Assembly: GCF_009727155.1 (NCBI RefSeq) | Contig: NZ_WNWM01000002.1 | Span: forward strand, 1,364,001-1,428,000 | Reading direction: 5' to 3' | Length of the DNA: 64,000 nucleotides | DNA from: Pseudoduganella dura | Lineage (GTDB): Bacteria; Pseudomonadota; Gammaproteobacteria; Burkholderiales; Burkholderiaceae_D | Shown: in pieces, positions 34,245 through 42,779 of the stretch | Layout of the letters: every line of letters begins with the position of its first letter | How positions within the stretch are numbered: the stretch's first letter is position 1 | Notes under the pieces: generated by a model | The model's input: the letters and a program-made list of their open reading frames with translations, nothing else | Told to the model about the DNA's origin: nothing | Database searches by the model: none | Made by a program: the position numbers and the translations under genes

Positions 34245-36143
34245 TCATGCGCGCGACTCGAATGTCTCCCATCGCTCCAGCGCGTTCATCAGTTCCGTGT
34301 CGATGGCGGCGATGCGTTGCTGCACCGCCGTTGCCTCGGCCGGCGTCTTCTTGTAGAAGTCGGGATCGGCGAGCGTGGCGTTCAGCGTGCCCTGCTCTTC
34401 CTCGAGCGCGGCAATGAGCCCGGGCAGCGCATCGAGCTCGCGCTGCTCCTTGAAGCTCAGCTTTTTCTTTGCCACCGGGGCCGGCGCGGCAGGCACGGCC
34501 TCCCGGGCCTTTGCTTCGCCCTTCTTCGATACCGCCGCCGCGGGAGCGCTCGCGCGCATGCGCTCCCAGTCGCTGTAGCCGCCGATGTATTCGCGCCATG
34601 CGCCGCCGCCTTCGGCGACGATGACCTGCGTGACGACGTTATCGAGGAACATGCGATCGTGGCTGACCAGGAACACGGTGCCCTTGAAGTCCTCGAGCAG
34701 CTCTTCCAGCAACTCGAGGGTATCGATATCGAGGTCGTTGGTCGGCTCGTCCAGCACCAGCACGTTGGCCGGCTTGGCGAACAGGCGTGCAAGCAACAGG
34801 CGGTTGCGCTCGCCACCGGACAGCGTGCGCACCGGCGAACGGGCCCGTTCTGGTGCAAACAGGAAGTCGCCCAGGTAACTCATCACGTGCTTTTTCTGAC
34901 CGTTGATTTCAACCCAGTCGCTGCCCGGCGCGATGGTTTCGGCCAGGCTGGCTTCCTCGTTCAGCTGGGCGCGCATCTGGTCGAAATACGCCACCTGCAG
35001 CTTGGTACCCTGCTTGACGGTACCGCCGTCCGGCGCGAGCTCGCCGAGGATCAGCTTGAGCAGCGTGGTCTTGCCGGCGCCGTTCGCGCCGATCAGGCCC
35101 ACCTTGTCGCCACGCAGGATCGTCGCGCTGAAGTCGCGCACGATGGAGCGCTCGCCGAAGCCCTTCTGCACATTGTCCAGTTCGGCCACGATCTTGCCGG
35201 AACGTTCGCCGGATGCCACTTCCAGCTTGACCTGTCCCTGCTGGTCGCGACGGACGGCGCGCTGGTCGCGCAACCGTTCCAGCCGGCGCACGCGCCCCTC
35301 GTCTCGGGTGCGGCGCGCCTGCACGCCCTTGCGGATCCACACTTCTTCCTGCGCCAGGAACTTGTCGAACTTGGCGTTTTCGATTTCCTCGATCGCCAGC
35401 TGCTCGGCCTTGCGCTCCTGGTAGGCGCTGAAGTTGCCGGGATACGACATCAACTTGCCACGGTCGAGTTCGACGGTGCGCGTCGCCACGTTGTCGAGGA
35501 ACGAGCGGTCGTGGGTGATGAACAGCACGCTGCCGCGGAAATCGCGCAACAGGCCTTCGAGCCACTGGATCGACGTGAAGTCGAGGTGGTTGGTCGGTTC
35601 ATCGAGCAGCAGCACGTCGGGGCCGGCAACGAGCGCGCGCGCCAGCGCCACGCGCTTCTGCATGCCGCCCGAAAGAGTCTTCATCAGCGCATCCGGTCCC
35701 AGGCTCAGCCGCTCCAGCGTCTGCTCCACCTTGTTGTTGATGCTCCACGCATCGGCCGCATCGAGGCGCACCTGGATCTGGTGCATCCGCTCCATCAGCG
35801 CATCGTCGTCGCCCTGCCCGAACTGGCCGGTCAGCGCATCGTATTCCTTGAGCAGTGCAGGCAATTCGCCCAAACCGGACGCGACGGCATCGAACACCGA
35901 CATTTCGGGATCGAACACGGGCTCCTGTTCCACATACGCGATGCGCAGCCCCTGCTGCATGACGAGCAGGCCGTCGTCGAGCTTTTGCTGACCCGAAATA
36001 ATTTTCAGCAGCGACGACTTGCCGGTGCCGTTGCGGCCGATCAGGCCGACGCGCTCGCCGGTTTCCAGCGAAAACTCGGCATGGTCGAGGAGTGCATGGT
36101 GGCCGAAGGCCAGCTGCGCGGAAGAGAGGGAAAGGACTGCCAT
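34245..36143 (-). CDS. uup: ABC-F ATPase Uup
   Basis: The ATG at 36143 is chosen because the ABC domain starts at once (MAVLSLSSAQLAFGHHALLD); the longer frame runs into the upstream noncoding region. The 632-residue product has two ATP-binding cassettes: GLIGRNGTGKSSLL, LSGGMQKRVALARAL and VLLLDEPTNHLD, then GLIGANGAGKTTLLKL, LSGGERNRLLLARLF and VLVLDEPTNDLD. No membrane segments are present. The C-terminal coiled coil (KKLSFKEQRELDALP to the end) is the nucleic-acid-binding arm typical of Uup. ABC-F proteins act on ribosomes or DNA; Uup affects transposon excision and ribosome function in E. coli. Confidence 0.93.
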   Translation of the reverse strand: MAVLSLSSAQLAFGHHALLDHAEFSLETGERVGLIGRNGTGKSSLLKIISGQQKLDDGLLVMQQGLRIAYVEQEPVFDPEMSVFDAVASGLGELPALLKEYDALTGQFGQGDDDALMERMHQIQVRLDAADAWSINNKVEQTLERLSLGPDALMKTLSGGMQKRVALARALVAGPDVLLLDEPTNHLDFTSIQWLEGLLRDFRGSVLFITHDRSFLDNVATRTVELDRGKLMSYPGNFSAYQERKAEQLAIEEIENAKFDKFLAQEEVWIRKGVQARRTRDEGRVRRLERLRDQRAVRRDQQGQVKLEVASGERSGKIVAELDNVQKGFGERSIVRDFSATILRGDKVGLIGANGAGKTTLLKLILGELAPDGGTVKQGTKLQVAYFDQMRAQLNEEASLAETIAPGSDWVEINGQKKHVMSYLGDFLFAPERARSPVRTLSGGERNRLLLARLFAKPANVLVLDEPTNDLDIDTLELLEELLEDFKGTVFLVSHDRMFLDNVVTQVIVAEGGGAWREYIGGYSDWERMRASAPAAAVSKKGEAKAREAVPAAPAPVAKKKLSFKEQRELDALPGLIAALEEEQGTLNATLADPDFYKKTPAEATAVQQRIAAIDTELMNALERWETFESRA

Positions 36144-36221
36144 GATCAACTTTTTAATGCGTGGAACCCGGCATTGTACCGACACCCTGCATTCAGCACG
36201 AAAAATTTCCATCGCCTCGGC

Positions 36222-36227
36222 TATAAT
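36222..36227 (+). promoter_or_regulatory. -10 box of the tRNA-Arg promoter
   Basis: A perfect TATAAT sits 17 bp before the tRNA 5' end and is followed by a GC-rich discriminator (GCGCTCGCC), the pattern expected of stringently controlled stable RNA promoters. The -35 region is poor in consensus. Confidence 0.6.
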
Positions 36228-36244
36228 TGCGCTCGCCTTGCGTC

Positions 36245-36319
36245 CTCCCCGTAGCACAATGGATAGTGCACATGCCTCCTAAGCGTGGGATACTGGTTCG
36301 ATTCCAGTCGGGGGGACCA
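36245..36319 (+). tRNA. tRNA-Arg (anticodon CCU)
   Basis: A full cloverleaf can be folded. The acceptor stem is CTCCCCG with CGGGGGG (one G-U pair), the D-arm GCAC/GTGC with loop AATGGATA. The anticodon stem CATGC/GCGTG has the loop CTCCTAA and anticodon CCT at 36278-36280. The T-arm is ACTGG/CCAGT with loop TTCGATT. Discriminator A and an encoded CCA (36317-36319) follow. It decodes AGG. Confidence 0.95.
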
Positions 36320-36382
36320 CCGACCGGCATGACATAGGTCCGCATCAAACTTCGGTCTGCATCAACATCGGCTTGCATCTAG

Positions 36383-36418
36383 AACCCGCCCCACCCTTCC
36401 GGCATGGCGGGTTTTTTT
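36383..36418 (+). terminator. Rho-independent terminator of tRNA-Arg
   Basis: An 8-bp stem, AACCCGCC (36383-36390) with GGCGGGTT (36406-36413), has a 15-nt loop and is followed by a run of seven T. It lies 64 bp past the tRNA and just before the convergent PEP-CTERM gene ends. Confidence 0.85.
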
Positions 36419-36426
36419 ATTGTCCA

Positions 36427-37176
36427 TCAAGCCTGGCGAGCCTTGCCGCGGCGGCGGCGTGCGCCCAGGCCGACCAGCGCCAGCCCCACGCCCAGCATCG
36501 CATACTGACCTGGTTCCGGCACCGCCGTAACGCCGAAGCTGTAGTTGACGCTGTTGAGCCCCGCTGCCGCGTAGCCCAGTCCGGTGACACTGGCAGCGCC
36601 CCGGAATGCGCCGTCGACGGCGATTGCCGAATGGGACGTCACTGGCGTGCCGACCGCCAGCGGAACCGTGCCCGAATCCGAGCCGCCCGAGTACATCTCG
36701 TAGTAGAAGTATGCCCACTCGACGCTGCCGCCGATCTCCTCGCCGGGGGCGAAAACCCCACTGCTGAACGCGCCACTTGTATAGACGTTTTCAAGATCGT
36801 AGGTGCCGAATCCGCTGCTGCCGGTCGACTCTACCGTGGCGGAGCCAGTCGAGGCGATATCGTTGTTCAGTCGATATCCCGTGTGAGCGACGGCGATCAG
36901 ACTGCGTTCGAATGTACGCGTGAAATCCACGCCAGCCGTGAAGACCGGTCCCTGGTACGGATCGGCCGCGCCTTCGCTGACGTTCGCGCGCTCGTAGACA
37001 TTGCCCGGGCTGACAGAAATCGAATTGCCGCTTACCGTGGCCCCCAGGGTCCAGAAATCGGCATCGTAATAGAAGTCGACGTTCGTTCCACTGACCTTGA
37101 CATAATCTGCTGCCTGGGCCGCACCGGCAGCCAATGCGAGCACTGCTGCGATGTATTGCGATACGCAATGTTTCAT
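36427..37176 (-). CDS. PEP-CTERM sorting-domain protein
   Basis: The 249-residue protein has a signal peptide ([22 protein letters not shown]) and a threonine/serine/glycine-rich, beta-strand-like body without a recognised enzyme domain. Its C-terminus is the classic exosortase signal: VPEPGQYAMLGVGLALVGL followed by the basic cluster GARRRRGKARQ. Such proteins are exported, cleaved or transferred by exosortase, and often linked to the exopolysaccharide matrix. XrtB encoded at 25444-26337 is the likely processing enzyme. Function otherwise unknown. Confidence 0.92.
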   Translation of the reverse strand: MKHCVSQYIAAVLALAAGAAQAADYVKVSGTNVDFYYDADFWTLGATVSGNSISVSPGNVYERANVSEGAADPYQGPVFTAGVDFTRTFERSLIAVAHTGYRLNNDIASTGSATVESTGSSGFGTYDLENVYTSGAFSSGVFAPGEEIGGSVEWAYFYYEMYSGGSDSGTVPLAVGTPVTSHSAIAVDGAFRGAASVTGLGYAAAGLNSVNYSFGVTAVPEPGQYAMLGVGLALVGLGARRRRGKARQA

Positions 37177-38137
37177 TTTGATCCCCTAGAGAAGATGTGC
37201 AGGGCTCCCGGCGAATGCCGATCCCGTCGACAGAAGATAACAGAAAGTCAATACAAGAATACAACCGGCGTTGCTTTTTTTGTTCTCTGTTGTTTGCCTG
37301 GAACGAGGAGAATCGGATAGCCGCACATGTGCAACGAATCGGCCAGCGTTTCGGTCACAAACTGGCGTTCGATGCACCAGATGTCGATCATACAATTACT
37401 ATTTTTTCGTTGAAATACGCGGAAATACGCTGCCCGCCAGCCAGCCGGGACAGTCTGGATCCATGCTTTATTGTCCAGTTCGCTTTATATATTTCGTGCA
37501 AAAAGAGGATTGCGTTACTTGGACGTACAGCGCGGTAATCCGGTGGCGACCCGACTGCATCTTCGCGGCCCGCGACCACATCGGGAAGATGTACCGGCAG
37601 CGGCTCGCCCCCTCCGCAATGCAACCGGGATTGCACTGCAGCTGTGCCAGGCCAGCCAAGTGGTGCATTCAATATTGGAATATGGAAATAATAGAATCTC
37701 GAGAAGAACAAGTAATGACTCGTGATCAACATCGTAAATTTCATGAAACTATGAAAACGGCATTCCGTTCAGTTCCGAAAATTCGGTTAATACGTGCAAA
37801 TCAAGCCAGCCCGCTTCGGGTTGCATGGGCTGCTGGCGCAAGCAGTATTCGACCAAACAATAAATTTCATCTGACAAATTACCTTGAAGAAATTAATATT
37901 ACATATGAAGGACATGCGTATACTTCATCACAATAAAATTCTCAGTTGCTTATACCAATATCAGGATAATCAGGAATTAATGAAACACCCATCCATCGCT
38001 TTATTGTAAAATTTCCATCTTTTGATTTCTGGAGCCGACATGCGCATTACCTGGCACGCCGCCCCCGCCCGCGACTGCAATTGTTTGAAGCAGTGCGATA
38101 CATTCCAAAACCCGGCCGAGTGCGGCAGGATCGCACG
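37177..38137. other. AT-rich gene-free region
   Basis: Almost 1 kb in which GC content falls clearly below the surroundings, especially 37,680-38,030. Open frames here (for example a plus-strand frame at 37271-37936) lack homology I recognise, a ribosome site and normal codon use, so none is called. It separates a PEP-CTERM gene from an acyltransferase and lies about 0.9 kb from a tRNA gene, a possible sign of past insertion. I found no copy of the tRNA 3' end as an attachment site. Confidence 0.45.
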
Positions 38138-39289
38138 ATGATCCGCTCATTCGAAGGCGCACGCGGGCTGGCCGCGCTGCTGGTGGCGCTGTTCCACCTG
38201 CATCTTGCCCTGTTCGTGCCGTTCATCGCGCAAGGCTACCTGTTCGTCGACCTGTTCTTTGTTCTCAGCGGGTACCTGATCTGCTCGATCTACACGGAGC
38301 GGCTGACACAGCGCGACCAGTTCGCGCCATTCATCGTCCGGCGCTTCGGCAGGCTGTTTCCGCTGCTGATCGCCTCCACGATCGTCTACCTGCTGGTCGT
38401 CAATGGCGTTGCCTTCGTCAAGAACGAGGCGGTGGCACGCGGGCTGACGAAGTTCTCCAGCGGCATATCCGCCGTGCCATATACGGTACCCACGCTGGCC
38501 GAACTGTCGGCCACGGTGACGATGACCCACGCACTGGGACTGTTCGACCGGCTGATCCTCAATTCAGTCAGCTGGAGCATCAGCGTCGAGTTCTACACCT
38601 ACCTGCTGTTTGCCGCCATGTGCCTGCTGGCGCCCGCCCGATTCCGCATGGTTGTGTTCGGGATGCTGGCAATCGCCGCGTACATCGTGACCGTCATCGC
38701 CAGCGTGGTGCGCCACGATTGTTTTGCAGCAGGTCATTGCATGGACGTTACCTATGATTTCGGCTTTGCGCGGTGCGTGGCGGCGTTCTTCCTCGGTGCG
38801 CTCACCTGGCATGCGGGCCGGGGCCTGGGGCAGGTGAATGACCGGACACGTTCGCGCCTGCAATGGATTGCGCTGACGGCCCTCGTGCTGATCTTTTCAC
38901 TCGTCGAACGGATGCCGGTGCTGACTTTCGCATGTCCGCTGGTATTCGCGCTGCTGGTATTTTCCCTGGAGCGCGACACCGGCCCGCTGGGCACCCTGCT
39001 GCAACGCCCCGTGTTCCAGTTGCTGGGAGAACGCTCGTATTCGATCTACATGGTCCATCCCATCCTCTTGATGGTGCTCGAACCGGTGCGGAAGAAATTG
39101 CACCAGCTGCCGGGCGGTGACGCGCTGCTGCTGGTCGCGTATGTCTGCATCGCGATCTGGATCGCCGGCTATAGTTACCGGTGGATCGAGGCCCCCTGGC
39201 GGGGTTACTTCAACCGCATCGCAGACCGGTTGACGCCGCGCAGGGCAGCCGACGCCGCTCCGCGGTCACAGGTGCGCAGGCGAGTCTGA
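38138..39289 (+). CDS. Acyltransferase family 3 membrane protein
   Basis: The ATG at 38138 is preferred over a frame 19 codons longer because AGGA lies 8 nt upstream and the family signature begins immediately (MIRSFEGARGLAALLVALFH). The 383-residue protein has about ten membrane segments, the catalytic-type His in LFHLHLAL, a FFVLSGYLICSIY segment, and the terminal WIEAPWRGYF typical of the acyltransferase 3 family. It likely transfers acetyl or another acyl group to a cell-envelope sugar. It is on the opposite strand to the main locus, so it is transcribed separately. Confidence 0.88.
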   Translation: MIRSFEGARGLAALLVALFHLHLALFVPFIAQGYLFVDLFFVLSGYLICSIYTERLTQRDQFAPFIVRRFGRLFPLLIASTIVYLLVVNGVAFVKNEAVARGLTKFSSGISAVPYTVPTLAELSATVTMTHALGLFDRLILNSVSWSISVEFYTYLLFAAMCLLAPARFRMVVFGMLAIAAYIVTVIASVVRHDCFAAGHCMDVTYDFGFARCVAAFFLGALTWHAGRGLGQVNDRTRSRLQWIALTALVLIFSLVERMPVLTFACPLVFALLVFSLERDTGPLGTLLQRPVFQLLGERSYSIYMVHPILLMVLEPVRKKLHQLPGGDALLLVAYVCIAIWIAGYSYRWIEAPWRGYFNRIADRLTPRRAADAAPRSQVRRRV

Positions 39290-39489
39290 TGTCATTCCGC
39301 CGCCGGCCCGGCCCGCCGGGCTCCGGCATCACCGCGGCGGCTTCCATCTCAAATCCGGGCACATGCTTCCGTCAGCCCGGCCAGCATCGCATCAAATAAC
39401 CGTGGCGCGTGATAATTGGTGATAATTAGACAACTTTTCAACGCTACAATGGCGTCCATGACATTCGTGACAATCGATGAAAGGGACGC

Positions 39490-40161
39490 ATGAAATATCA
39501 AAAACCACTTGCTCTTGCTGCATTCGCACTGCTCACCACCGTCAATGCCAGTGGTGCACCGGTAGTCGTGGAATACACGGCTTCAATCGGAAATATTTGC
39601 GCCTGGCAAGGCGAGACCTGTGTCGGCATGGCCAGTTCTGCCGCCCCCGGTTTCACCATCGCGGTCGGCGAGCAGGTTACCGGGCGCTTCAGCTATGACG
39701 ATGCCACCCGGATGACCGAAGACGCATTGGGCTATCCCTACAGGGGCCTGCTGGTCGGCCAGTTTACGCAGTCGCTCACGTTCGGCAGCGGGGCCACGGT
39801 TTCAGCGAGCTACGGTCACGGTATCCACATGAGCGACTCGGACAATTACGACCATATTCTCACGGAAGGTTACGACCGGACCGATCTTTCCGGTACCTAC
39901 GCGATCCTGCGCAACCGGTTCGAGAACGTGACGCAAAGCGGCGTGGCACGGCCATACTTCCTGCCGACGGCGGGCGAATGGCAAAACTACTCGACAACCG
40001 GAAGTACCTTTGAATTCATTTCGGGCGTGAACGTGACCGGCAACATCACCAGTTTCCGGGTGTTGTCCGCGGTCCCGGAACCGGCCACCCATGCGATGCT
40101 TCTCGCAGGTCTCGTGCCTGTCCTGCTCCGCAAACGCAGGACTACGCAACGCAAGGCATGA
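39490..40161 (+). CDS. PEP-CTERM sorting-domain protein
   Basis: A 223-residue secreted protein: signal peptide MKYQKPLALAAFALLTTVNASG, a beta-rich body resembling other PEP-CTERM proteins of beta-proteobacteria (VTGRFSYDDATRMTEDALG, LVGQFTQSLTFGSGATV), and the terminal exosortase signal VPEPATHAMLLAGLVPVLL followed by RKRRTTQRK. AAAGGGA precedes the start. Two cysteines near residue 37-45 could form a disulfide. It is a probable XrtB substrate; function unknown. It is convergent with the RidA-family gene. Confidence 0.9.
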   Translation: MKYQKPLALAAFALLTTVNASGAPVVVEYTASIGNICAWQGETCVGMASSAAPGFTIAVGEQVTGRFSYDDATRMTEDALGYPYRGLLVGQFTQSLTFGSGATVSASYGHGIHMSDSDNYDHILTEGYDRTDLSGTYAILRNRFENVTQSGVARPYFLPTAGEWQNYSTTGSTFEFISGVNVTGNITSFRVLSAVPEPATHAMLLAGLVPVLLRKRRTTQRKA

Positions 40162-40167
40162 CGGCAC

Positions 40168-40200
40168 GCGCCCATCGTTCGCACATGAGGCGATGGGCGC
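40168..40200. terminator. Hairpin between convergent genes
   Basis: A perfect 10-bp stem, GCGCCCATCG (40168-40177) with CGATGGGCGC (40191-40200), and a 13-nt loop, 6 bp past the PEP-CTERM stop and between two convergent genes. There is no T-run, so termination by this hairpin alone is uncertain. Confidence 0.45.
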
Positions 40201-40285
40201 GCCCCGCCTGGCACGCCGGATACGATGGCGGCTGCATCACCGGCAAGCACCGGATCCGGTGGCACACCCGTTCCCGCAGCCGCGC

Positions 40286-40684
40286 CTACGTTCCAGGCAC
40301 CACCGCCGTCGCCTCGATTTCCACCCGCGCACGCGCCTCCATCAGCCCGGCCACCGCCACGGCCGACATCGCCGGGTAGTGGCTGCCGATCACCGCTCGA
40401 TATGCAGCGCCGACGGCGTGCCGGGCAAGCAGGTATTCCTCGCGGTCGACGACATACCAGGTCATCCGCACGATGTGCGCGGGCGCCGCGCCAGCCTCGG
40501 CGAGCACCTGCACAATGTTTTGCAGCGCCTGCCGCGTCTGCGCGGCGAAATCGTCGCTCTCGAATACGCCTTCGGCATTCCATCCGACCATGCCGCTGAC
40601 GAACACCATCCGTCCGCTGGCTGCCACGCCGTTCGAATATCCCTTCGGCCGTGGCCAGCCGGGTGGTTGCAGGATCTCCATCAT
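40286..40684 (-). CDS. RidA family (YjgF/YER057c) deaminase
   Basis: The start at 40684 overlaps the acyl-CoA dehydrogenase stop (ATGA); a second ATG follows directly. The 132-residue protein starts [20 protein letters not shown] and has [29 protein letters not shown] and the Arg-containing [13 protein letters not shown] near the C-terminus, where the substrate-carboxylate-binding Arg of RidA lies. Family members hydrolyse enamines/imines to ketones and ammonia. As last gene of an aminobenzoate-type operon it fits removal of the amino group from a ring-reduced enamine intermediate. Confidence 0.88.
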   Translation of the reverse strand: MMEILQPPGWPRPKGYSNGVAASGRMVFVSGMVGWNAEGVFESDDFAAQTRQALQNIVQVLAEAGAAPAHIVRMTWYVVDREEYLLARHAVGAAYRAVIGSHYPAMSAVAVAGLMEARARVEIEATAVVPGT

Positions 40685-41856
40685 CGTCCTTTTGGCGGCG
40701 CTGCGCGCAGCAGCTCGCGCGCGATGATCAGCTGCTGCACTTCCGTCGCGCCTTCGTAGATGCGCAGCGCGCGGATCTCGCGGTACAGGCGCTCGACCGT
40801 CGTGCCGCTGACCACGCCCTGCGCGCCGAACATCTGTACCGCCGCGTCGATCACCCGCTGCGCCGTTTCCGTCGCCGTCATCTTCGCCATTGCCGCTTCC
40901 TTCGTGATCCTTGCACCGCTGTCGCGCAACCACGCCGCGCGGCAGGTGAGCAAGGCGGCCGCATCGATGTCCGTCGCCATCTGGGCCAGCCTGACCTGCG
41001 TCAGCTGGAAGTCGGCCAGCGTCTGCCCGAACATCGTGCGCGAGGCGGCATGGGCCAGCGCCTCATCGAGCGCGCGCCGCGCGAAGCCCAGAGCCGCCGC
41101 GGCAACCGACGTGCGGAACACGTCGAGCGTCGCCATCGCCACCTTGAAGCCCTGCCCCGCTGCACCGACCAGGCAATGCGCGGGGGTCCGGCAGCCCTCG
41201 AAGCGCAGGCGCGCCAGCGGGTGCGGCGCGATCACGTCGATGCGTTCGGCGATCGCCAGCCCCGCCGCGTCGGCGTCGACAATGAAGGCGCTGATGCCGC
41301 GCGCCCCCGGTGCTTCGCCGGTGCGCGCGAACACCACGTAGAAATCGGCGATGCCGCCATTGGAGATCCAGGTCTTTTCGCCATCGAGCACGTAATGGTC
41401 GCCGTCGCGCACCGCCGCGCATTGCAGCGCCGCCACGTCGGAGCCGGCCTGCGGTTCGGACAGCGCGAACGCCGCGATCGCGTCGCCGCGCGCCACGCGC
41501 GGCAGGTACGCCTCCTTCTGCGCCGCGCTGCCGAACAGGCTGATCGCGCCCGAACCGAGCCCCTGCATCGCGAACGCGAAGTCCGCCAGGCCTTCGTGCC
41601 GCGCCAGCGTCTCGCGGATCAGGCACAGCGCGCGCGTATCGAGCGCATCGCCACTGCCGCCGTATCGCTTGCCGCCGACCGCGTGCCGCAGCCAGCCCGC
41701 TTCGCCCAGCTGCCGCACCAGCGCGCGGCAGGCGGCATCGACGTCGCTGCCGTGCGCACCGTGCAGGCGCGTGGCCGCCCACGCATCCAGGCTGCGTTCC
41801 AGGTCGCGGTGGCGCTGTTCCAGGAAGGGCCAGTCCAGGTATGCCTTGTCCGCCAT
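40681..41856 (-). CDS. Acyl-CoA dehydrogenase family protein
   Basis: The ATG at 41856 has a strong AAGGAG 6 nt upstream. The 391-residue protein follows the FAD acyl-CoA dehydrogenase pattern: [33 protein letters not shown] (flavin/substrate loop), [38 protein letters not shown], and the C-terminal [19 protein letters not shown]. The Glu in YEGATE is in the position used as catalytic base in most family members. It would introduce a double bond into a CoA-bound ring or opened intermediate. It is 1 bp downstream of the enoyl-CoA hydratase gene. Confidence 0.92.
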   Translation of the reverse strand: MADKAYLDWPFLEQRHRDLERSLDAWAATRLHGAHGSDVDAACRALVRQLGEAGWLRHAVGGKRYGGSGDALDTRALCLIRETLARHEGLADFAFAMQGLGSGAISLFGSAAQKEAYLPRVARGDAIAAFALSEPQAGSDVAALQCAAVRDGDHYVLDGEKTWISNGGIADFYVVFARTGEAPGARGISAFIVDADAAGLAIAERIDVIAPHPLARLRFEGCRTPAHCLVGAAGQGFKVAMATLDVFRTSVAAAALGFARRALDEALAHAASRTMFGQTLADFQLTQVRLAQMATDIDAAALLTCRAAWLRDSGARITKEAAMAKMTATETAQRVIDAAVQMFGAQGVVSGTTVERLYREIRALRIYEGATEVQQLIIARELLRAAPPKGR

Positions 41857-41857
41857 G

Positions 41858-42712
41858 TCAGTCTCCTTCGAAGGCCGGTTTCTGTTTCGCCACGAACGCG
41901 TGGTAGGCGCGGTGGAAATCGTTGGTGGCCATGCAGATCGCCTGCGCCTGCGCTTCCGCCTCGATCGCTTCATCGACGCCCATGTTCCACTCCTGCTGCA
42001 GCATTTTCTTTGTCATGCCGTGCGCGAACGTCGGTCCGCGGGCCAGGTTGCCGGCAAGCGCGCGGGCGGCATCGAGCACCGTCTCCGGTGCGTGCAGCGC
42101 ATTGAAGAAGCCCCAGCGCTCGCCTTCGGCGCCGGACATGGAACGCCCCGTGTACAGCAGCTCGGCGGCCCGGCCCTGGCCGATCACGCGCGGCAGCAGC
42201 GCGCACGCGCCCATGTCGCAGCCGGCCAGCCCCACCCGGGTAAACAGGAACGCGGTCCTGCTGCGCTCCGTGCCGAGGCGGATATCGGACGCCAGCGCCA
42301 GCATCGCCCCGGCACCGGCGCAGATCCCGTCGATCGCGGCGATCACCGGCTGCGGGCAGGCGCGCAGCGCCTTCACCACGTCGCCCGTCATGCGCGTGAA
42401 GGCCAGCAGGCCCGGCATGTCGAGCCGCGTCAGCGGGCCGATGATCTCGTGCACGTCGCCGCCCGAGCAGAAGTCGTCGCCGGCCCCGGCGATCACCACG
42501 GCCTTCACGTCGTCCGCCTGTGCCAATGCGCGGAACAGGTCGCGCAGTTCGGCATACGAATCGAACGTCAGCGGGTTCTTGCGTTCCGGCCGGTTCAGCG
42601 TGACCGTGGCCACGCCCCCTTCCACCGCGAACAGGAAGTGCCGCGCGGCGTAGTCCGCCAGCGTGGCGCGGTGGCCGGGCAGCGCATGCGGTTGCCCCTG
42701 CAGGTATTTCAT
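41858..42712 (-). CDS. Enoyl-CoA hydratase/isomerase family protein
   Basis: A 284-residue crotonase-fold protein with [17 protein letters not shown], the oxyanion-hole segments [19 protein letters not shown] and [19 protein letters not shown], and [19 protein letters not shown] at the second catalytic position. An N-terminal extension of about 25 residues precedes the fold. It probably hydrates the unsaturated CoA intermediate in the aminobenzoyl-CoA route, or acts on the ring. It lies between the fused hydroxylase (67-bp gap) and the acyl-CoA dehydrogenase (1-bp gap). Confidence 0.9.
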   Translation of the reverse strand: MKYLQGQPHALPGHRATLADYAARHFLFAVEGGVATVTLNRPERKNPLTFDSYAELRDLFRALAQADDVKAVVIAGAGDDFCSGGDVHEIIGPLTRLDMPGLLAFTRMTGDVVKALRACPQPVIAAIDGICAGAGAMLALASDIRLGTERSRTAFLFTRVGLAGCDMGACALLPRVIGQGRAAELLYTGRSMSGAEGERWGFFNALHAPETVLDAARALAGNLARGPTFAHGMTKKMLQQEWNMGVDEAIEAEAQAQAICMATNDFHRAYHAFVAKQKPAFEGD

Positions 42713-42779
42713 GGTTTCTCCTCGCGGGCGTCGGGGTGCCCGATTTTTGCCCGATTTTTGTCCGATCGATTCTCGTTGT

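Noticed and set aside
37271..37936. 221-codon plus-strand frame in the AT-rich region
   Set aside because: No homology, no convincing start signal, and irregular composition.
36317..38137. Possible attachment site or island downstream of tRNA-Arg
   Set aside because: No integrase and no second copy of the tRNA 3' end could be found in the window.
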